NCBI GenBank assembly: GCA_902651635.1
Contig: CACRSC010000008.1
Span: 346,383-381,896 of the forward strand
Source: Mastigamoeba balamuthi
Lineage: Eukaryota; Evosea; Mastigamoebida; Mastigamoebidae
Direction of reading: 5' to 3'
Length of the DNA stretch: 35,514 bases
How positions within the stretch are numbered: the stretch's first letter is position 1; the number at the start of each line of letters is the position of its first letter. Position numbers and translations under genes: made by a program. Under the pieces are notes generated by a model. The model did no database searches, was not told where the DNA came from, and worked only from the letters and a program-made list of their open reading frames with translations. Shown here in pieces: positions 1 to 10,979 of the stretch.

Positions 1-777
1 ATTTAAAGGGGGGATATGAAAATCACGGGGTGCTCCTTTCCCAGCTTATACACCCCAGTGTGCCAAAACAGCAGCAGCCTGGTGGTTTGCGGGGCTCAAA
101 AAAAAAAGGTTGTTCTACTGAGTGATGTGGTGCTGTGTAGGGAACGAGCAATCACGTCCCTGAGAATGGCCCCTGATGTCACGAAAACTGGGCCTCATTT
201 GGCTTGCACACATGGCCCCCACCCTCGGCGAGCTCGCGGGTGGTGCCGCTGGCCAAGGGGAAGCGCGCAGCGGGGCGAAAGCAACTCATTTTCACTGCCG
301 TCGTCGGGGCAGAAAGCGGGTTTGTCCGCGGAGACGCCTGAGGGGCTGCGATCGCGATCCGGCGGCGGGCAGCCGACGGGGGAGGTCTCGGGGGCTGCCC
401 CTTGTTTTCCGGGAGCTCGGAGGGCTCGTCGACACTCGCACTGCCGCTGGCGAGCCCTCGAGGGGGGACCGCAGCGTGCGGTGAAAAAAGAGCTGGATCG
501 AGGACGAAGATATTTTTTTCCTTTGTTGGGGTGTGGATTACGGCGATACCTCTATCTCCATCCTCACACTCTCTTTGTTTTCGGGGTTTGACGTTGATAT
601 ATGCGAATGATGTCACCTTCTACGTGTACCAACAGAATGTGGGCAGTGCCTGGCACGACCATCTCCGTGAGAACTGCCTCGCTGGTTGGAAAGGGTCGAG
701 CACGTCTCTGCCAGCGTTTCTGGGGGGTGGGCGTTTCCTTCGCAGGGAGCGCAGGCTTCTGTAACGGGCTCGGGGGG
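1..777. other. No recognisable gene
   Basis: Short overlapping open frames occur on both strands, but none shows a family signature or clean splice support. A GAAGATATTTTTTTC stretch at about 506-520 resembles the GAGATATTT boxes seen upstream of other genes here. The segment may hold the 3' flank of the minus-strand gene at 778-2108. Confidence 0.3.
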
Positions 778-2108
778 TTATTCGCGTGCCGCTCCTGGCG
801 GCCCGCTGCCCGCGTGGTCAGAGTGCGACCGAGACCACACGGAGCTCGAGACGTGAGCCACCAAGCCCGGCACAAGCAAATTGCCCATCCCGCCAGCGCC
901 GCACAGGCACCGCGCAGTCTCCGCGTCCGATCGCACCGCCGCCTCCCTCTCGCTAAACCTTGCCACCACGATGATGAGATCTGCGATGCGCGCGTCAGCA
1001 CCGACGGAAGAGAGGGGCGAGGGGGCACGCGGACCTTCGAACTGAGTGAACTCTTGAGAGAGCAGCTGCGGCATCCGCGAGAGGTGATGGCGCAGCGCAG
1101 CCTCGACCTGGTCGATGGCGTTCCATAGTGCAGGGGCTATTCGCAGGACGCGTACCACAACAGCGCCAGTTCCCACAGCCGGACTCGTCACAGCTCTGCT
1201 CTGTTGCTCAGCTGCCGTCTCGCCGCGGTCCCGGGGGGACTGCAGAGGCGCTGACGGCACGGATGTTGGAGGCGGGGCGTCCGACACCAGCGGCATGGAC
1301 CTGCTCCTGTGCGGAACGAAGCGCGCCAGGACCTTGAACGGCTGCGAGACGGCCTGGAAGTCGCCCAGGAGGACCACCAGGCAGACCTGCGACCTCAGGT
1401 GGAGGCTCGACGAGCTGCAGCGGGCCTGCACGTGGAACAGCAGCTTCTCTGGAGCATCGGTGCCACGCAGGGCCTCAAGCGTCTCCTCAGTGGGGCCCAC
1501 GACGTGCACGGGCTTTCCGCACTTTTCACACGACAGCTCTGTTTAGGGACGAAGATGGTGAGACGGTCAGACGGTCTGGGACTCGTATACGAAAACAGTA
1601 AAAGAGACCAAAATATAGCAAAAAGAAAAATAGCATAACAGCGAACAGGGCTTGCTGGGCGACGGCCTCAGACACTCGAGTACCAGAGAGTGGAGACCAC
1701 GAAACTGGACTCCATGTGCTCTGGGCGACACTGTCCAGGGCGCGTCACGATTCGAGCACAGAGAAATCCGGCGCACCGTTAAAACCGCGCATGGATCGCA
1801 AAACAAAGTGCAGCTTGCCAGTGCTGTGTTTTCACGTCGTTTTAAAAAGCCGCGCGCAACAGAAGCAAAAGGAAGGGGGGCGCGTGCGGCACGGGTGCGG
1901 CGCGGGGCAGCATGGCCCAGCGCCCCGGGCGCGGTGGATTCGCGAGAGCTGTGTTGGCGTGAGCGCAGGTGGCAAATTACCTTCTAGGCGTCCCGGGTAG
2001 CAGCAGCGCGCTCCCATTACCGCAGCAACGGCGTCCCGCGGTCCCATACGACGCTCTGCCAGCCACCCCCGGCCCACGTCCAGCACCAGCTGTCGGTCGC
2101 GTGTCAGT
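778..2108 (-). CDS. Hypothetical protein, two-exon partial model
   Basis: A likely exon runs from 1538 down to a stop at 778. It begins with a CxxC pair (SCEKCGKPV) and a hydrophobic, beta-rich-looking stretch (QVCLVVLLGDFQAVSQPFKV), followed by a disordered middle and a C-terminal part with alternating hydrophobic residues. An upstream exon ending at 1981 (codons for LVLDVGRGWLAERRMG) joins it across a 442-nt GT-AG intron (1980-1539), and the phases match: G plus AG gives Glu. I could not find a convincing start codon; the 5' limit near 2108 is only where the open frame begins to look coding. The domain may be a beta-sandwich, but I recognise no family. The intron is much longer than most in this window, which lowers confidence. 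Confidence 0.4.
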
Positions 2109-2299
2109 TGGAACAAACTGTATGGGCTACCAAGTCGTACAGTAGCGGTACGGTGCTTGCACAAGCGCGAGCCGAGGAGGGAGAGGGAGGGGGGACGAGA
2201 GGAGAAGCCCGCGGGGGGCGCGAGAGGGAGCACAGCTGAGGGGCCGCCCCGGGGTCCCTGGTTCGCCGTGTGTTCGGTGCAGGCACCAATCGGTGCGAA

Positions 2300-3830
2300 T
2301 TGAGAACAAAAATAGAATGCCCTCGCACGTCACTGTCACACTGCTGTCCTCGCCCTTGTCATAGCCCTCACGGGCCAACAACAACAAAAAAAGAGAATAT
2401 CGGCAGTTGCCAGACGGAAAACTTGTCCGTGACTGAATCACCTTATCTTTGAAGATGAAAGTCCATACTTGCACATGCTGAAAAGGAGATTGAAAGAACT
2501 CGTATGGAAGATTGAAGCAGATATGGTTCTCATTGAATTTAGATATTCTCCGGGTCATGTTCCTTCTTATCAACTGCATTAACAGTGAACCCTGGAGTGA
2601 GACTGAACAGCTTGAGTCTTTTCACGTTTCATATAAATGCTGAGAAATAGTTTAACAGCATTTGCTAAGAGTCTCTTTTATAACATTCCCGATAATTGGA
2701 TCCAACAAATTTCTGTATGTATTTGTATTGTATTAATTGTAAGTACATCTTGTAACTGTATTGCAATCAAGTCCATTAAGTGTTTCAGACAGTATTCTAA
2801 ATTACTCATGATGAAACAGTATATTTTCCACAGTCTTATGCAAGTCTATGACCTAACAGTTAGGCTTCTAGCATACACTAGTAATTGAGACTCCTGAGGA
2901 CTTGGTCAAATAGATAACTGATGAGAATATAATCAGAAAGAAGAGACTATTTGAAATAAAAAATACTATTGAATAATTCAGAATGATATGTACTGATTTC
3001 ATTTACAATTCATAAAAACATCCGGATGAACTGGAATCTGTGAATGCTGCATTTAAGGTAACTTTATCATATTCTGATATGGATGCTATCAACTAAAAAA
3101 TTTGATTTTGTGTTTCTTGACCAGTAGCATCAGGCTGCACAGCATTTGGTGTCCCATTGACATCATATACATATAGAAGGTACAATTCCCTTCAGAGGAG
3201 AGGGTTCTTAGAATTATGTAGTTTGTTGGATCTTTGTGTGCACATTTTCTCAACTAATATGAGTATGCAGGGCTCTTCAAGGGAGGCTCCTCAAAGTTCT
3301 TAATGATTGTTCCCCAATCAATGCACATACTTCCCTGAGCAACTAACAGAGGGACATTATGGGCGACCCAGCAGCAGTGTGACCACATTATGTGCAATGT
3401 CTGCATCTTCACTGAGCATTCTCTCGAGATTTTAGAACATCAGCATTTCTCACTCTCAGAGAGGAAGGGGCACCACAGCCCGTTCATACATGTCACAGCA
3501 CCTGCTCATCAGAAGCCAAGAGGGCAAAGAAGCACACACAGGCACAGGCACCTGCCATATTTTACCTCGTCCCTGAAGTAACCGCCACCCAAAACACACC
3601 TTCAAATCTCCCGGATGAGAAACCGAATTTTCATACTATACCAAATATTGGTACATAGGGTGGGGTCAAGCAAGTAACAAGAACAAGCATGCGAGTTTGC
3701 TTCTCGTGTGACAGGGATGGCTGTGTGTGATATGTGCTGAGACTGATTGGTATGTTCTGTTTTCTTGTTTTTGTTTTTTTTTGTTTGAGACTCACTCGTT
3801 CGTTCGTTCGTTCTTATTTGCCTCAATAAA
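2300..3830. other. AT-rich, CpG-poor island (degraded repeat-like DNA)
   Basis: Base composition changes abruptly from GC-rich to AT-rich near 2300 and returns near 3850. CpG dinucleotides are very scarce through about 2600-3400, and no intact frame longer than about 80 codons looks like protein. The island contains one retroelement-like fragment (see 2456-2640) and a short TTCG repeat near 3795-3813. I see nothing else interpretable. It looks like old, mutated transposable-element DNA. Confidence 0.55.
2456..2640 (+). pseudogene. Possible RNase H remnant of a DIRS/YR-type retroelement
   Basis: The plus frame from 2456 reads through SPYLHMLKRRLKELVWKI and then IEFRYSPGHVPS before a TAA. This resembles the end of a retroelement RNase H domain: a helix with paired basic and hydrophobic positions, then a hydrophobic strand leading to a [YH]xPGxxN motif. 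After a +1 shift the frame continues EPWSETEQLESF, which is loosely like the E/D-W-x-L-x-x-x-x-F segment that follows in DIRS-type elements. The fragment is short, frameshifted and stopped, so it would be a dead relic. The match is by eye only. Confidence 0.3.
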
Positions 3831-3864
3831 CTATTGGTCCATCACCGCTGTAAAGAACCATGCG

Positions 3865-5296
3865 CTAGTAATACGTCTCGAGCGCGAAATCCGCGGCGGG
3901 TTGCTCGTCGGGGAACATCGGCGCAACTACTGGCAGGCAGGAACGCGATGAGAAAACAGCGCAGAACAAAAGTCGGAAGAACGAAACCGTGTCGAGAAAA
4001 CCGGAGACGGGGCGGGGAAAAACAAGAGAAGGCGGCAGGGGTGCGCACAGTAACGATCGCTCGCGTAGAGGCCCTCGTCGCCGCAGATGTCGGGGAAGAG
4101 GTCGCAGACAGCCCGCGGGGTCACGGACCCCTGGCTGCCGCACTCGGTGTCCGAGACCTCGGACGACGGCGGCACCGGGACGCCCGCCAGCAGGTCCTCC
4201 CACTGCCGCCTCGTCTGCTCCTGCTCCTGCTCCTCCACCTTGACGCGGGGCGCCGCCTCCCGGCCCTCAGCCACCTCCTCGGGGCCCTCGGCGGGCGCAG
4301 GGGCGACGGCGGGGGCGGCGGGCGTCGCGGCCGCTGTCTGGTCGTCGAGCGCAAACGACGAGAGCTGGTCGTCGCGGTCCTCGAAGACGACGTCGCTGTC
4401 GTCGTCCCCAAAGCCCTGCTCGACCTGCGGCGCCGCGGGCGACACGTTGGCCCCGGGCTGCGCCAGTGCCACGTCATCAGCGACGGCGGCAGCGGCGGCG
4501 GAGTCGCTGGCGTCGGTTCGTTCCTCTACCGGCGCCTGCGGGGCGGCCAGCACGGCGGGCTCGTCGTCGTCGCCGCGCGGGGCGGCGGGGCCCGCGGCGG
4601 GCTCGTCGTCGTCGCCGCGCGGGGCGGCGGGGCCCGCGGCGGGCTCGTCCGGGGGCGGGCGCGGGAAGAGCGAGTCGACGCCGGGGAGCTCGTAGTTGAC
4701 GCCCGCGGCCTCGATGGCGGGGGCGTCGGGCGAGAGGCACGACATGGGCTCCGCGGGGGCCGTGTCCTTGAGCCACGCCTCGATGTCGCGTATGACGGGC
4801 ATCGCGCCGCGGTCCAGGGCCTTGGAGGCGTGCTTGAGGTGGCAGCGGCGCTGCAGGAGCTTCCAGAAGCCCTGCGCGCGGCCGCCGCAGAGCTCCGGGG
4901 CGTCCTTGGCGACGAGGACAATGTCCGGGGCGAAGGGGGCGCGCAGGATGGCCCCCGTCGTCTCCAGCCGCCGCAGCGAGGCGATCGAGTACACGCGCCC
5001 GTGCGCCAGCGACTGCGCGACGCTCTCCGTGTCCGGGTCGCCCGCCCTGCCTGCCCTTGCACGCCGCTTGGGTCAGCTAAACGCCGTTTTCGCACTTCCC
5101 TCTGCTGCTCTCCCGCACAGCACTCAGAGGGCACCGACTGGGGGGAAAATACTTCTGCATAATTTCGCAGACGCCGCAGCAGTGGCGTTTGGGGGGAGGA
5201 GCAGAAATGGTGGTGGGCAACTGAGAGTGCCGCACCGTGCCACGGCTTGAAGACGTAGTACTTGCGTCCAGCCCTATTGCACAGTTCGAGCTTCAT
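3865..5296 (-). CDS. Hypothetical acidic, Pro/Ala-rich protein, three exons
   Basis: The model is three exons, 5296-5236, 5050-4055 and 3929-3865, with GT-AG introns of 185 and 125 nt and matching phases, giving about 373 residues. The N-terminus (MKLELCNRAGRKYYVFKPWH) and the next ~100 residues look folded, with hydrophobic strands and a helical RxxHLKHASKAL segment. The rest is low-complexity and strongly acidic/Pro/Ala-rich, with a near-perfect repeat of a 14-residue unit (GDDDEPAAGPAAPR) encoded around 4558-4645. The C-terminus ends PAADFALETYY. A folded N-terminal module with a long acidic tail could suit a nuclear or regulatory protein, but that is inference; I recognise no family. The long plus-strand frame over the same DNA is a GC-composition shadow. 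Confidence 0.6.
4558..4645. repeat. 42-bp tandem repeat inside a coding exon
   Basis: A 42-bp unit encoding 14 residues of the acidic protein on the minus strand is repeated twice almost identically, with a partial third copy. The repeat preserves the frame, so it probably arose by replication slippage within the disordered region. Confidence 0.75.
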
Positions 5297-6245
5297 CGCT
5301 GGCAGGCCTCTGTGGAGAGCGTGCGGGTGTGTGGGTGTTGTGGGGGAGGGACGGTGGGGTCCGAATGCAAGGGCTGGGGGCCCTCTCGGTGCGCTTAAAT
5401 TTTACTGAGTGAGAAGAGAGAGCGACGGTGCTTTTCCGACTGAAAAGGTGAGTGGGCTGATCTCGATTTTTTCCGGGGGTGTCCGGTCGCGAATGTGCGG
5501 TCGCCACGTGAGCGGTGCGGGTGTGCACCCGAAAAGGGTGACTGGTTTCCTGTCTTTTCCTTGGTCCAACCCCGTTGAATTGAGCCTTCAAGTAACGGCC
5601 GCACACGTGGCAAGTTCAAAAATAGTACCCGCCCAAGCAGCCCTGTGGGCCGTGGCCCCCGGACCCCCGGGCCCCTCAGGCACCGCCGGGGCCTCTGCGA
5701 CCCCGCTGGCTGCTGCCCCAGCCCCGGCCGACACGTGCAGAGGTGCACAGCGCGAGGATCAGGCGACAGGGGTCTCTGGCTGCCGCAATGCCGCAGAGTG
5801 CATTTCATCGACGAGCCCTGCGGAGCGGCCCCTGAGACCAACTGCAGAATATCCTTTAAATAGAACATGTGCAACATGCTTGCATTTTTCTCGGAGCTGG
5901 GGCGCCCCTCTGCCCGCCCTCTCAGTTCCGGGCAGAGTGCAGTCCCCTCTTTCTGGGCCGATGGTCAGAACCCTCTCGGACCGCCGAGCCTGACACGAAT
6001 TCCGCTGCTGCTCGGACCCCCTTCACCCCCACACAGCAAGCCCGCACTGGCTGCCAGGCGGCGCGCGAGAATCGATGAGCATCGATTTGCGCGCGGAGTT
6101 GAGCGGAGGCGGCGGCGGCGAGAGACGACAACAAAAAAAACCCCCCTGCTCCGCCCCCCTGTGTTTTCAACAAAACAACGAAACCGCCAATTTTCACAAC
6201 AAACCAAAGACAGCCCGCGCACCAACCGCACCAAACCGCAGAGGG
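5297..6245. promoter_or_regulatory. Divergent intergenic region
   Basis: About 950 bp separate the start of the minus-strand gene at 5296 from the plus-strand oligopeptidase F start at 6246, so promoters in both directions should lie here. I see no recognisable gene: the open frames at 5395-5877 (minus) and 5409-5993 (plus) have no family signature. A short palindrome, ATCGATGAGCATCGAT, lies at about 6070-6085. No GAGATAT box is evident. Confidence 0.4.
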
Positions 6246-8637
6246 ATGTCCGGGGCCGAGAGCGCGTCGGTCAAGTCGCGGGCCGAGGTGCCCGAGGAGC
6301 ACAGGTGGAACATGGCGCTGCTGTTCGCCAGCGACGCCGCGTGGGAGGCGGCGTTTGCGGCGCTGCCGTCGCTCGTGGCGCCCGTCGAGGCGCTGCGCGG
6401 CCGCGTGACGTCGGGACCCGAGGCGCTGCGCGACGCCGTCATCGCCTCGGACGCCCTCGAGCGCGAGGTCGACCGCCTGCGCACGTACGCGTCGCACCGC
6501 AGCGACGAGGACACGGCCAACACGTTCTGTGAGAGCCGAGCCATTTTCGCGATCGCAGGCTCACGGGGGCTTATTTTCTAGATATGGGGATGAAGGACAG
6601 GGCGCAGACGGCGGCGACCGAGTGCGAGAGCAGGACGTCGTGGCTGCTGCCCGAGATCTTCGCCGCCGACGAGGAGCGGCTGCGGTCGCTGGTCGCTGCC
6701 GAGGTCATGGCGCCCTACAGGCGCAAGATGGAGCAGCTGCTCCGCGACAAGGTGCTCAGACCCCACCGCCTGCCCTCCCCTGCCCTCCCTGTCCTGTCCC
6801 CCCCTCCTGGAGGATGTGTCTTCCTGCAGGCGTCCTGCTTGCGACGTGCTCGTCTCTAGAGACCTCAGAGTCGTCGTTGTGCTGGCCTCAGTTGTGTTGC
6901 CCCCCCCCTTGAGTGCCTTGCTGGGGCCGCAAAGGCTAAGCGAGCGCTGCCCCGCGGCCTCTCGCTTGCGCCGAGGGGCAGTGCGGGCGGTGCCACAGCG
7001 GCCGTGGCGGAGGCTGTACCAGGGGGGATTGACACACTGTGCACTTGCACCGTCATTGCCGCGTCATCCCCCACCCCCCCACCCCACCCCACCCGCCCCC
7101 TCTTGCCTCTTCGGGCGCTTGCTCACCGTGCACCCTTGTGCGGGCGGCGGCCGGGGGGAGCGTAGCCGCACACGCTGAGCGAGGCGGAGGAGCTGCTGCT
7201 GTCGCGGAGCTCCGACGCGCTCGAGTGCGCGTACAAGGCGTTTGAGATGCTGACCGACGCCGACCTGCGCTTCGGCACCGTCAAGAACGAGGCCGGCGAG
7301 GACGTGGAGCTCACCGAGGGCAACTACATCACCTTCCTCATGGTCCCCCAGCTCCCCCCACCACGCGCAGCCGTCCCCCCTCGTGCCTGACGGCGGTGCA
7401 GAGCTACAACAGGGACGTGAGGAAGCGGGCGTTTGAGGCGCTGTACGACGGCTACGCCAAAGTCAAGAACACGCTGGCGGCGACGCTCGACGGGCAGGTG
7501 CGCAAGCAGGTGTTCCTGGCGCGGGCCAGGAAGCACAAGTCGGCGCTCGAGGCGTCGCTGCACGAGGACGCCGTGCCGCCGGTGATCTACGACACGCTGA
7601 TCAGCGCCGTGCACGAGGCGCTGCCGGCCATGTACAAGTACCTGGCGCTCAGGAAGCGCTGCCTGGGCCTCGAGAAGCTCGACATGTACGACCAGCACGT
7701 GCCCATCGTGCCAGACTTCAAGGTCGAGTTCCCCTGGCCCGAGGCCAAGCGCCTCGTGCGCGAGTCGCTCTCGGTGCTGGGCCCCAGGTACGTCGCCATC
7801 ATCGACGAGGCCTTTGCCAACCGCTGGATCGACATGTGCGAAGAAAGAGTTCCCTTTGCGTTGCCGCGAGAGACTCACCGGCCCCTCGCCCCCAGCTACG
7901 AGAACCGCGGGAAGAGGAGCGGGGCTTACTCGGGGGGCTGCTACGACAGCCCGCCGTACGTGCTGCTGAACTTCACGCCCGACAACCACGGGCTGTTCAC
8001 GCTGGCGCACGAGCTGGGGCACTCGGCGCACACGTACCTGAGCAACAAGTCGCAGCCGCACATGTACGCGGCGTACCGCATCTTCGTGGCCGAGGTCGCG
8101 AGCATCACGAACGAGGGGCTGCTGCTGCACCACCTGCTGCAGACGACGGCGGACAAGCGCCTCAAGGCGTACCTGCTGAACCACCTCTGCAACGAGTACC
8201 GCACGACCGTCTACCGCCAGACCATGTTCGCCGAGTTCGAGAAGCTCGTGCACGAGCGCGTCGAGTCGGGCAACGCGCTGACGCAGGAGGACGCCTGCGG
8301 CATCTACGGCAGGCTCAACGACCTCTACTACGGGCCCGACGTCGTCGCGGACAGGCGCATCGCGCTCGAGTGGAGCCGCATACCGCACTTTTACTACGAC
8401 TTCTACGTCTACAAGTACAGCACGTCGTTCGCGGTCTCGCAGAAGGTCGTCAAGGACATCACGTCGGGCGTGCCCGGCGCCGTCGAGCACTACCTCGAGT
8501 TCCTGAGCTCGGGCTGCACCAAGGACCCGCTCGACCTGCTCGCCGGCATCGGCGTCGACCTCCGCAAGCCCGACGCCATCGTCGACGCCCTCGGCGACTT
8601 CAGCGACAAGGTCGACCAGCTCAGCGCCCTCCTCTGA
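6246..8637 (+). CDS. pepF: Oligopeptidase F-type M3B metallopeptidase, 5 exons
   Basis: Exons 6246-6528, 6582-6751, 7166-7342, 7402-7835 and 7896-8637 join in frame to 601 residues, the usual PepF length. The N-terminus matches the family (RAEVPEEHRWNMALLF), followed by the helical oligopeptidase-F domain and KPHTLSEAEE at the exon 2/3 junction. The zinc site HELGHSAH is complete, with the third ligand region FVAEVASITNE about 25 residues later. The C-terminal block IPHFYYDFYVYKY and the closing PLDLLAGIGVDL are also typical. The family hydrolyses short peptides, usually in the cytosol. The intron at 7836-7895 is 60 nt and stop-free, so only family alignment (WIDIYENRGKRSGAYS after removal) shows it is spliced out. 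PepF is mainly bacterial, so an old transfer followed by intron gain is likely. Confidence 0.96.
6752..7165 (+). other. Long C-rich intron 2 of the peptidase gene
   Basis: This 414-nt GT-AG intron is several times longer than its neighbours. It contains a pyrimidine-rich tract of C/A repeats around 7065-7100. Short open frames inside it show no coding signature. Confidence 0.7.
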
Positions 8638-8959
8638 GCCCCTCCCTCCTGCCCCCAGTCCTCGCCAGTGCCAGTGCCAGTGCACAACGCACGCAGCAAG
8701 CAGCAGCAACAGCAGCAGCTGCACCTCCAGTTCGCCCTTTTTTCTCACGAATGAAATGAGAGCATTCGAATGCAATGACCAGTGCAATTTGCGCTGGTGC
8801 CCCCGCGTGCTGCAGTACCCCTCCCTCCCATGGGGGTCACGTGGGGGCACGCCAGCCGAGGCAGCCAGCCCCTGCCGGGATCGCGGGAGGGCAGAGATCG
8901 CACAAGGGCTGTTCGGTGCTCTGCGCTTTTGGTTTTATTTGGTGCTTTGTCGTTTTCCT

Positions 8960-9348
8960 GTGTGTTGCTGACCGTTGGTGCAGGCGAAGACGCTCGCGGG
9001 GGGGCTGGGCCCACTGGACCGCGATATCTCCTCCCGCTTCGACCCGCGACCCCGCGCGCCTACTTGTGCGTCGTGGTCGCCGTGGCCGTGGCCGTGGCCG
9101 GGGCTCTTTTCGTCCTGGGGACTGCGCCCCACGAGTGCGCGGACGCCGAGCCCGCAGGCGACGACGCAGCACACGCGGGCGCCTCCTCCCCCCGCTGCGG
9201 GTCTGCGGCCGCTGCTGCTGCCAGGGGGCTGCTGGGGGCCGCCGTGCGCTCGGCCCCGGGCAGCGCGCAGCACCCGGGCGCCCCGAACGCGCACTGCAGC
9301 GTGTGGACCGCAGGCCGCTGGCCGCTCTGGTTGAACGGAAAAACATGA
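8960..9348 (+). CDS. Possible small single-pass membrane protein (3' exon)
   Basis: An open frame ending at 9348 contains a strong hydrophobic segment (AYLCVVVAVAVAVAGALFVL, about 9058-9117) followed by a Cys-containing Ala/Gly-rich tail. A plausible splice acceptor (GTGCAG) lies at about 8978-8983, and a canonical AATAAA lies about 25 nt after the stop (near 9372). I found no convincing 5' exon or start. It could be the last exon of a type II or tail-anchored protein, or chance in GC-rich DNA. Confidence 0.25.
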
Positions 9349-9421
9349 CCTGCCTGCCCTTTTGATGGCAGTAATAAATTGATTTCAGTGCTGCCTAATT
9401 ATGTAGTAGCTTGTAGCTTAT

Positions 9422-9876
9422 TTCTGTGTAGCAGTGCGTAGCGCATTTATGTGTAGCGGCGCGTAGCGCCTCCATATGTAGCGGCACGTAGCGGACCCTG
9501 CCGCAGCGGTGCATAGCGCAATGAATGAACTACGCGGCATAGCGAAGGGTCCGCTGCATGCCGCTACGCATGGTTTCGCTACGCACCGCTACATTGCTTG
9601 ACGTGACTGCAGGTTGTAATGAGAAGCTGTATCAGACCGGGCACATGCCTAAGGTATGTATTTGCGCCCCCTGCGCCCCCCTCTTCCTGCATGTCTCTTC
9701 ATTTTTTATCTTTTTATCAGATTAGCAAATAACGTGCATGACGCTACTGTAGTGGCACGTAGTGAAACCATGCATAGTGGCATGTGGCGGACCCTTCGCT
9801 ATGCCACGTAGTTCATTCATTGTGCTACGCACTGCTGCGGCAGGGTCCACTATGCGTCGCTACATTGCTTGATGTG
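9422..9876. repeat. Fold-back repeat built from GTAGCGG-type units
   Basis: Several units of the form GTAGCGGYRCRTAGCG are arrayed from about 9428. The 100-bp arm 9493-9592 reappears as its reverse complement at 9749-9848, at close to 88% identity with no gaps. The 19-mer CGCTACATTGCTTGAYGTG at 9587-9605 recurs in direct orientation at 9858-9876. The spacer between the arms is ordinary AT-rich DNA. The structure suits a fold-back or MITE-like element. The differences between the arms that I could align are all transitions. Confidence 0.7.
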
Positions 9877-9944
9877 GTCTCGATGTGCTTCTGCAATGAG
9901 GCTAAAATATATATTATTTATACATGATTTCTGTACTAACATTT

Positions 9945-10391
9945 ATCAGGTCTTCTTCAGTGAATGGGACTATTATACCAGAGATCCCCGTTTGTGTGCT
10001 GCACTGTCAGAGATGTGGATGATTGGAGGGGAAGGAGCTCAGATCATAATGCACCTTTTCAAGAATAAAAGTAGGCCAAGGCAGAACAGGTCAAGGTCAG
10101 TGAGGAAGAGGTCAGTTCTAAAGAAGACAGTGCAAGTTCACAGGTTTTCAGTGAGTCAGAGAAGCCCGAACCTGGTACTATGTTAGTATTTTTAGTTTCT
10201 AACTTTTGATTCAAAAACACCTGCAAGAGCAAGCAAGAGGTCTTATTCTTCTACTTCCAGGGCACGCTTACAAGACCCGTACAGCTTTAATTTTTTTTGT
10301 TTTTCTAATAACAGTTTCAGAGAGAATTGCAAGGAAGAAACCAGCACAAACAACCAAGAAGGCACCAAGGAGAACTCCTTCGGCCAAATAA
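9945..10391 (+). pseudogene. AT-rich exon-like fragments, unidentified
   Basis: A branch-point-like TACTAAC sits about 10 nt before a CAG at about 9948-9961. After it, open stretches encode SEWDYYTRDPRLC and then either Arg/Ser-rich or Glu/Ser-rich peptides. Further stretches (TPARASKRSYSSTSRARL, then ARKKPAQTTKKAPRRTPSAK with a stop at 10391) are separated by a possible short intron ending CTAATAACAG. The basic C-terminal end is reminiscent of DNA-binding tails. No start codon or single consistent frame can be given. It may be a broken gene carried in the AT-rich island. Confidence 0.25.
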
Positions 10392-10979
10392 CACTACCTT
10401 TAAGCATTTCTCTAACTATTAAGACCCATTTCTTTATTTTAATTCTATTTCCTCTGGAATTTTATTCAAAAAGACATATTTTGGTATCATTTCTGACTTT
10501 GTTTTTTCACTAAAAGTCCAAAAGGCAGTTTTTTCTGACTTTGTGGATAAAATTAAAAACATAAAGTCAGATTATTCTGACTTTCAAGTCATCTGAGCAT
10601 TTTTGTGAAACTGGTAAAATGGTACGTTTGGCTGCAAAGACATATGCCAGTGACAATAACCACTGACATAACTGCTGACTTATAATCCCCTTGTTCCAGG
10701 CCCCAGTTCTCAGGCCTGTCCATGCAGAATCGTGCGCGATTTTGTACACACACTCGCTTATGGGCCTTCTGCTCGTGTTGTGAGGGACAGCCAATTCCGA
10801 GCTTACCTCACAACGCATGACACGTTTTTTCCAAGAGACGAAACTGCCAGAATATATCACCTTTTTCGGGGGAATTCCTGCCCATCACACATATTGTGCA
10901 TAATGTGCATGTAGTGCATTTGTGCATCATAAGCAATAGGTACACATATAGCAAAAAAACCACAGATAAAAACGATTAC

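Noticed and set aside
2127-2579. 150-codon minus-strand open frame
   Set aside because: It crosses a sharp composition boundary and has no family signature; a retroelement-like reading on the plus strand explains part of it better.
3795-3813. TTCG tetranucleotide run
   Set aside because: Four or so units only, an ordinary microsatellite in AT-rich flank.
3834-5162. 442-codon plus-strand open frame
   Set aside because: It lies opposite the acidic-protein exon, with a Gly/Arg/Val-rich composition produced by the antisense of acidic Ala/Asp codons.
5395-5993. Overlapping open frames on both strands in the divergent intergenic region
   Set aside because: Low-complexity Pro/Arg/Ser-rich translations without domain signals or splice context.
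7324-8850. 508-codon open frame on the minus strand opposite the peptidase
   Set aside because: It mirrors the codon structure of the well-supported peptidase exons and has only Arg/Val/Leu-rich composition typical of GC-rich shadows.
9400-9880. CRISPR-like array
   Set aside because: The repeated units are inverted as well as direct and irregularly spaced, without unique spacers, and the genome is eukaryotic.
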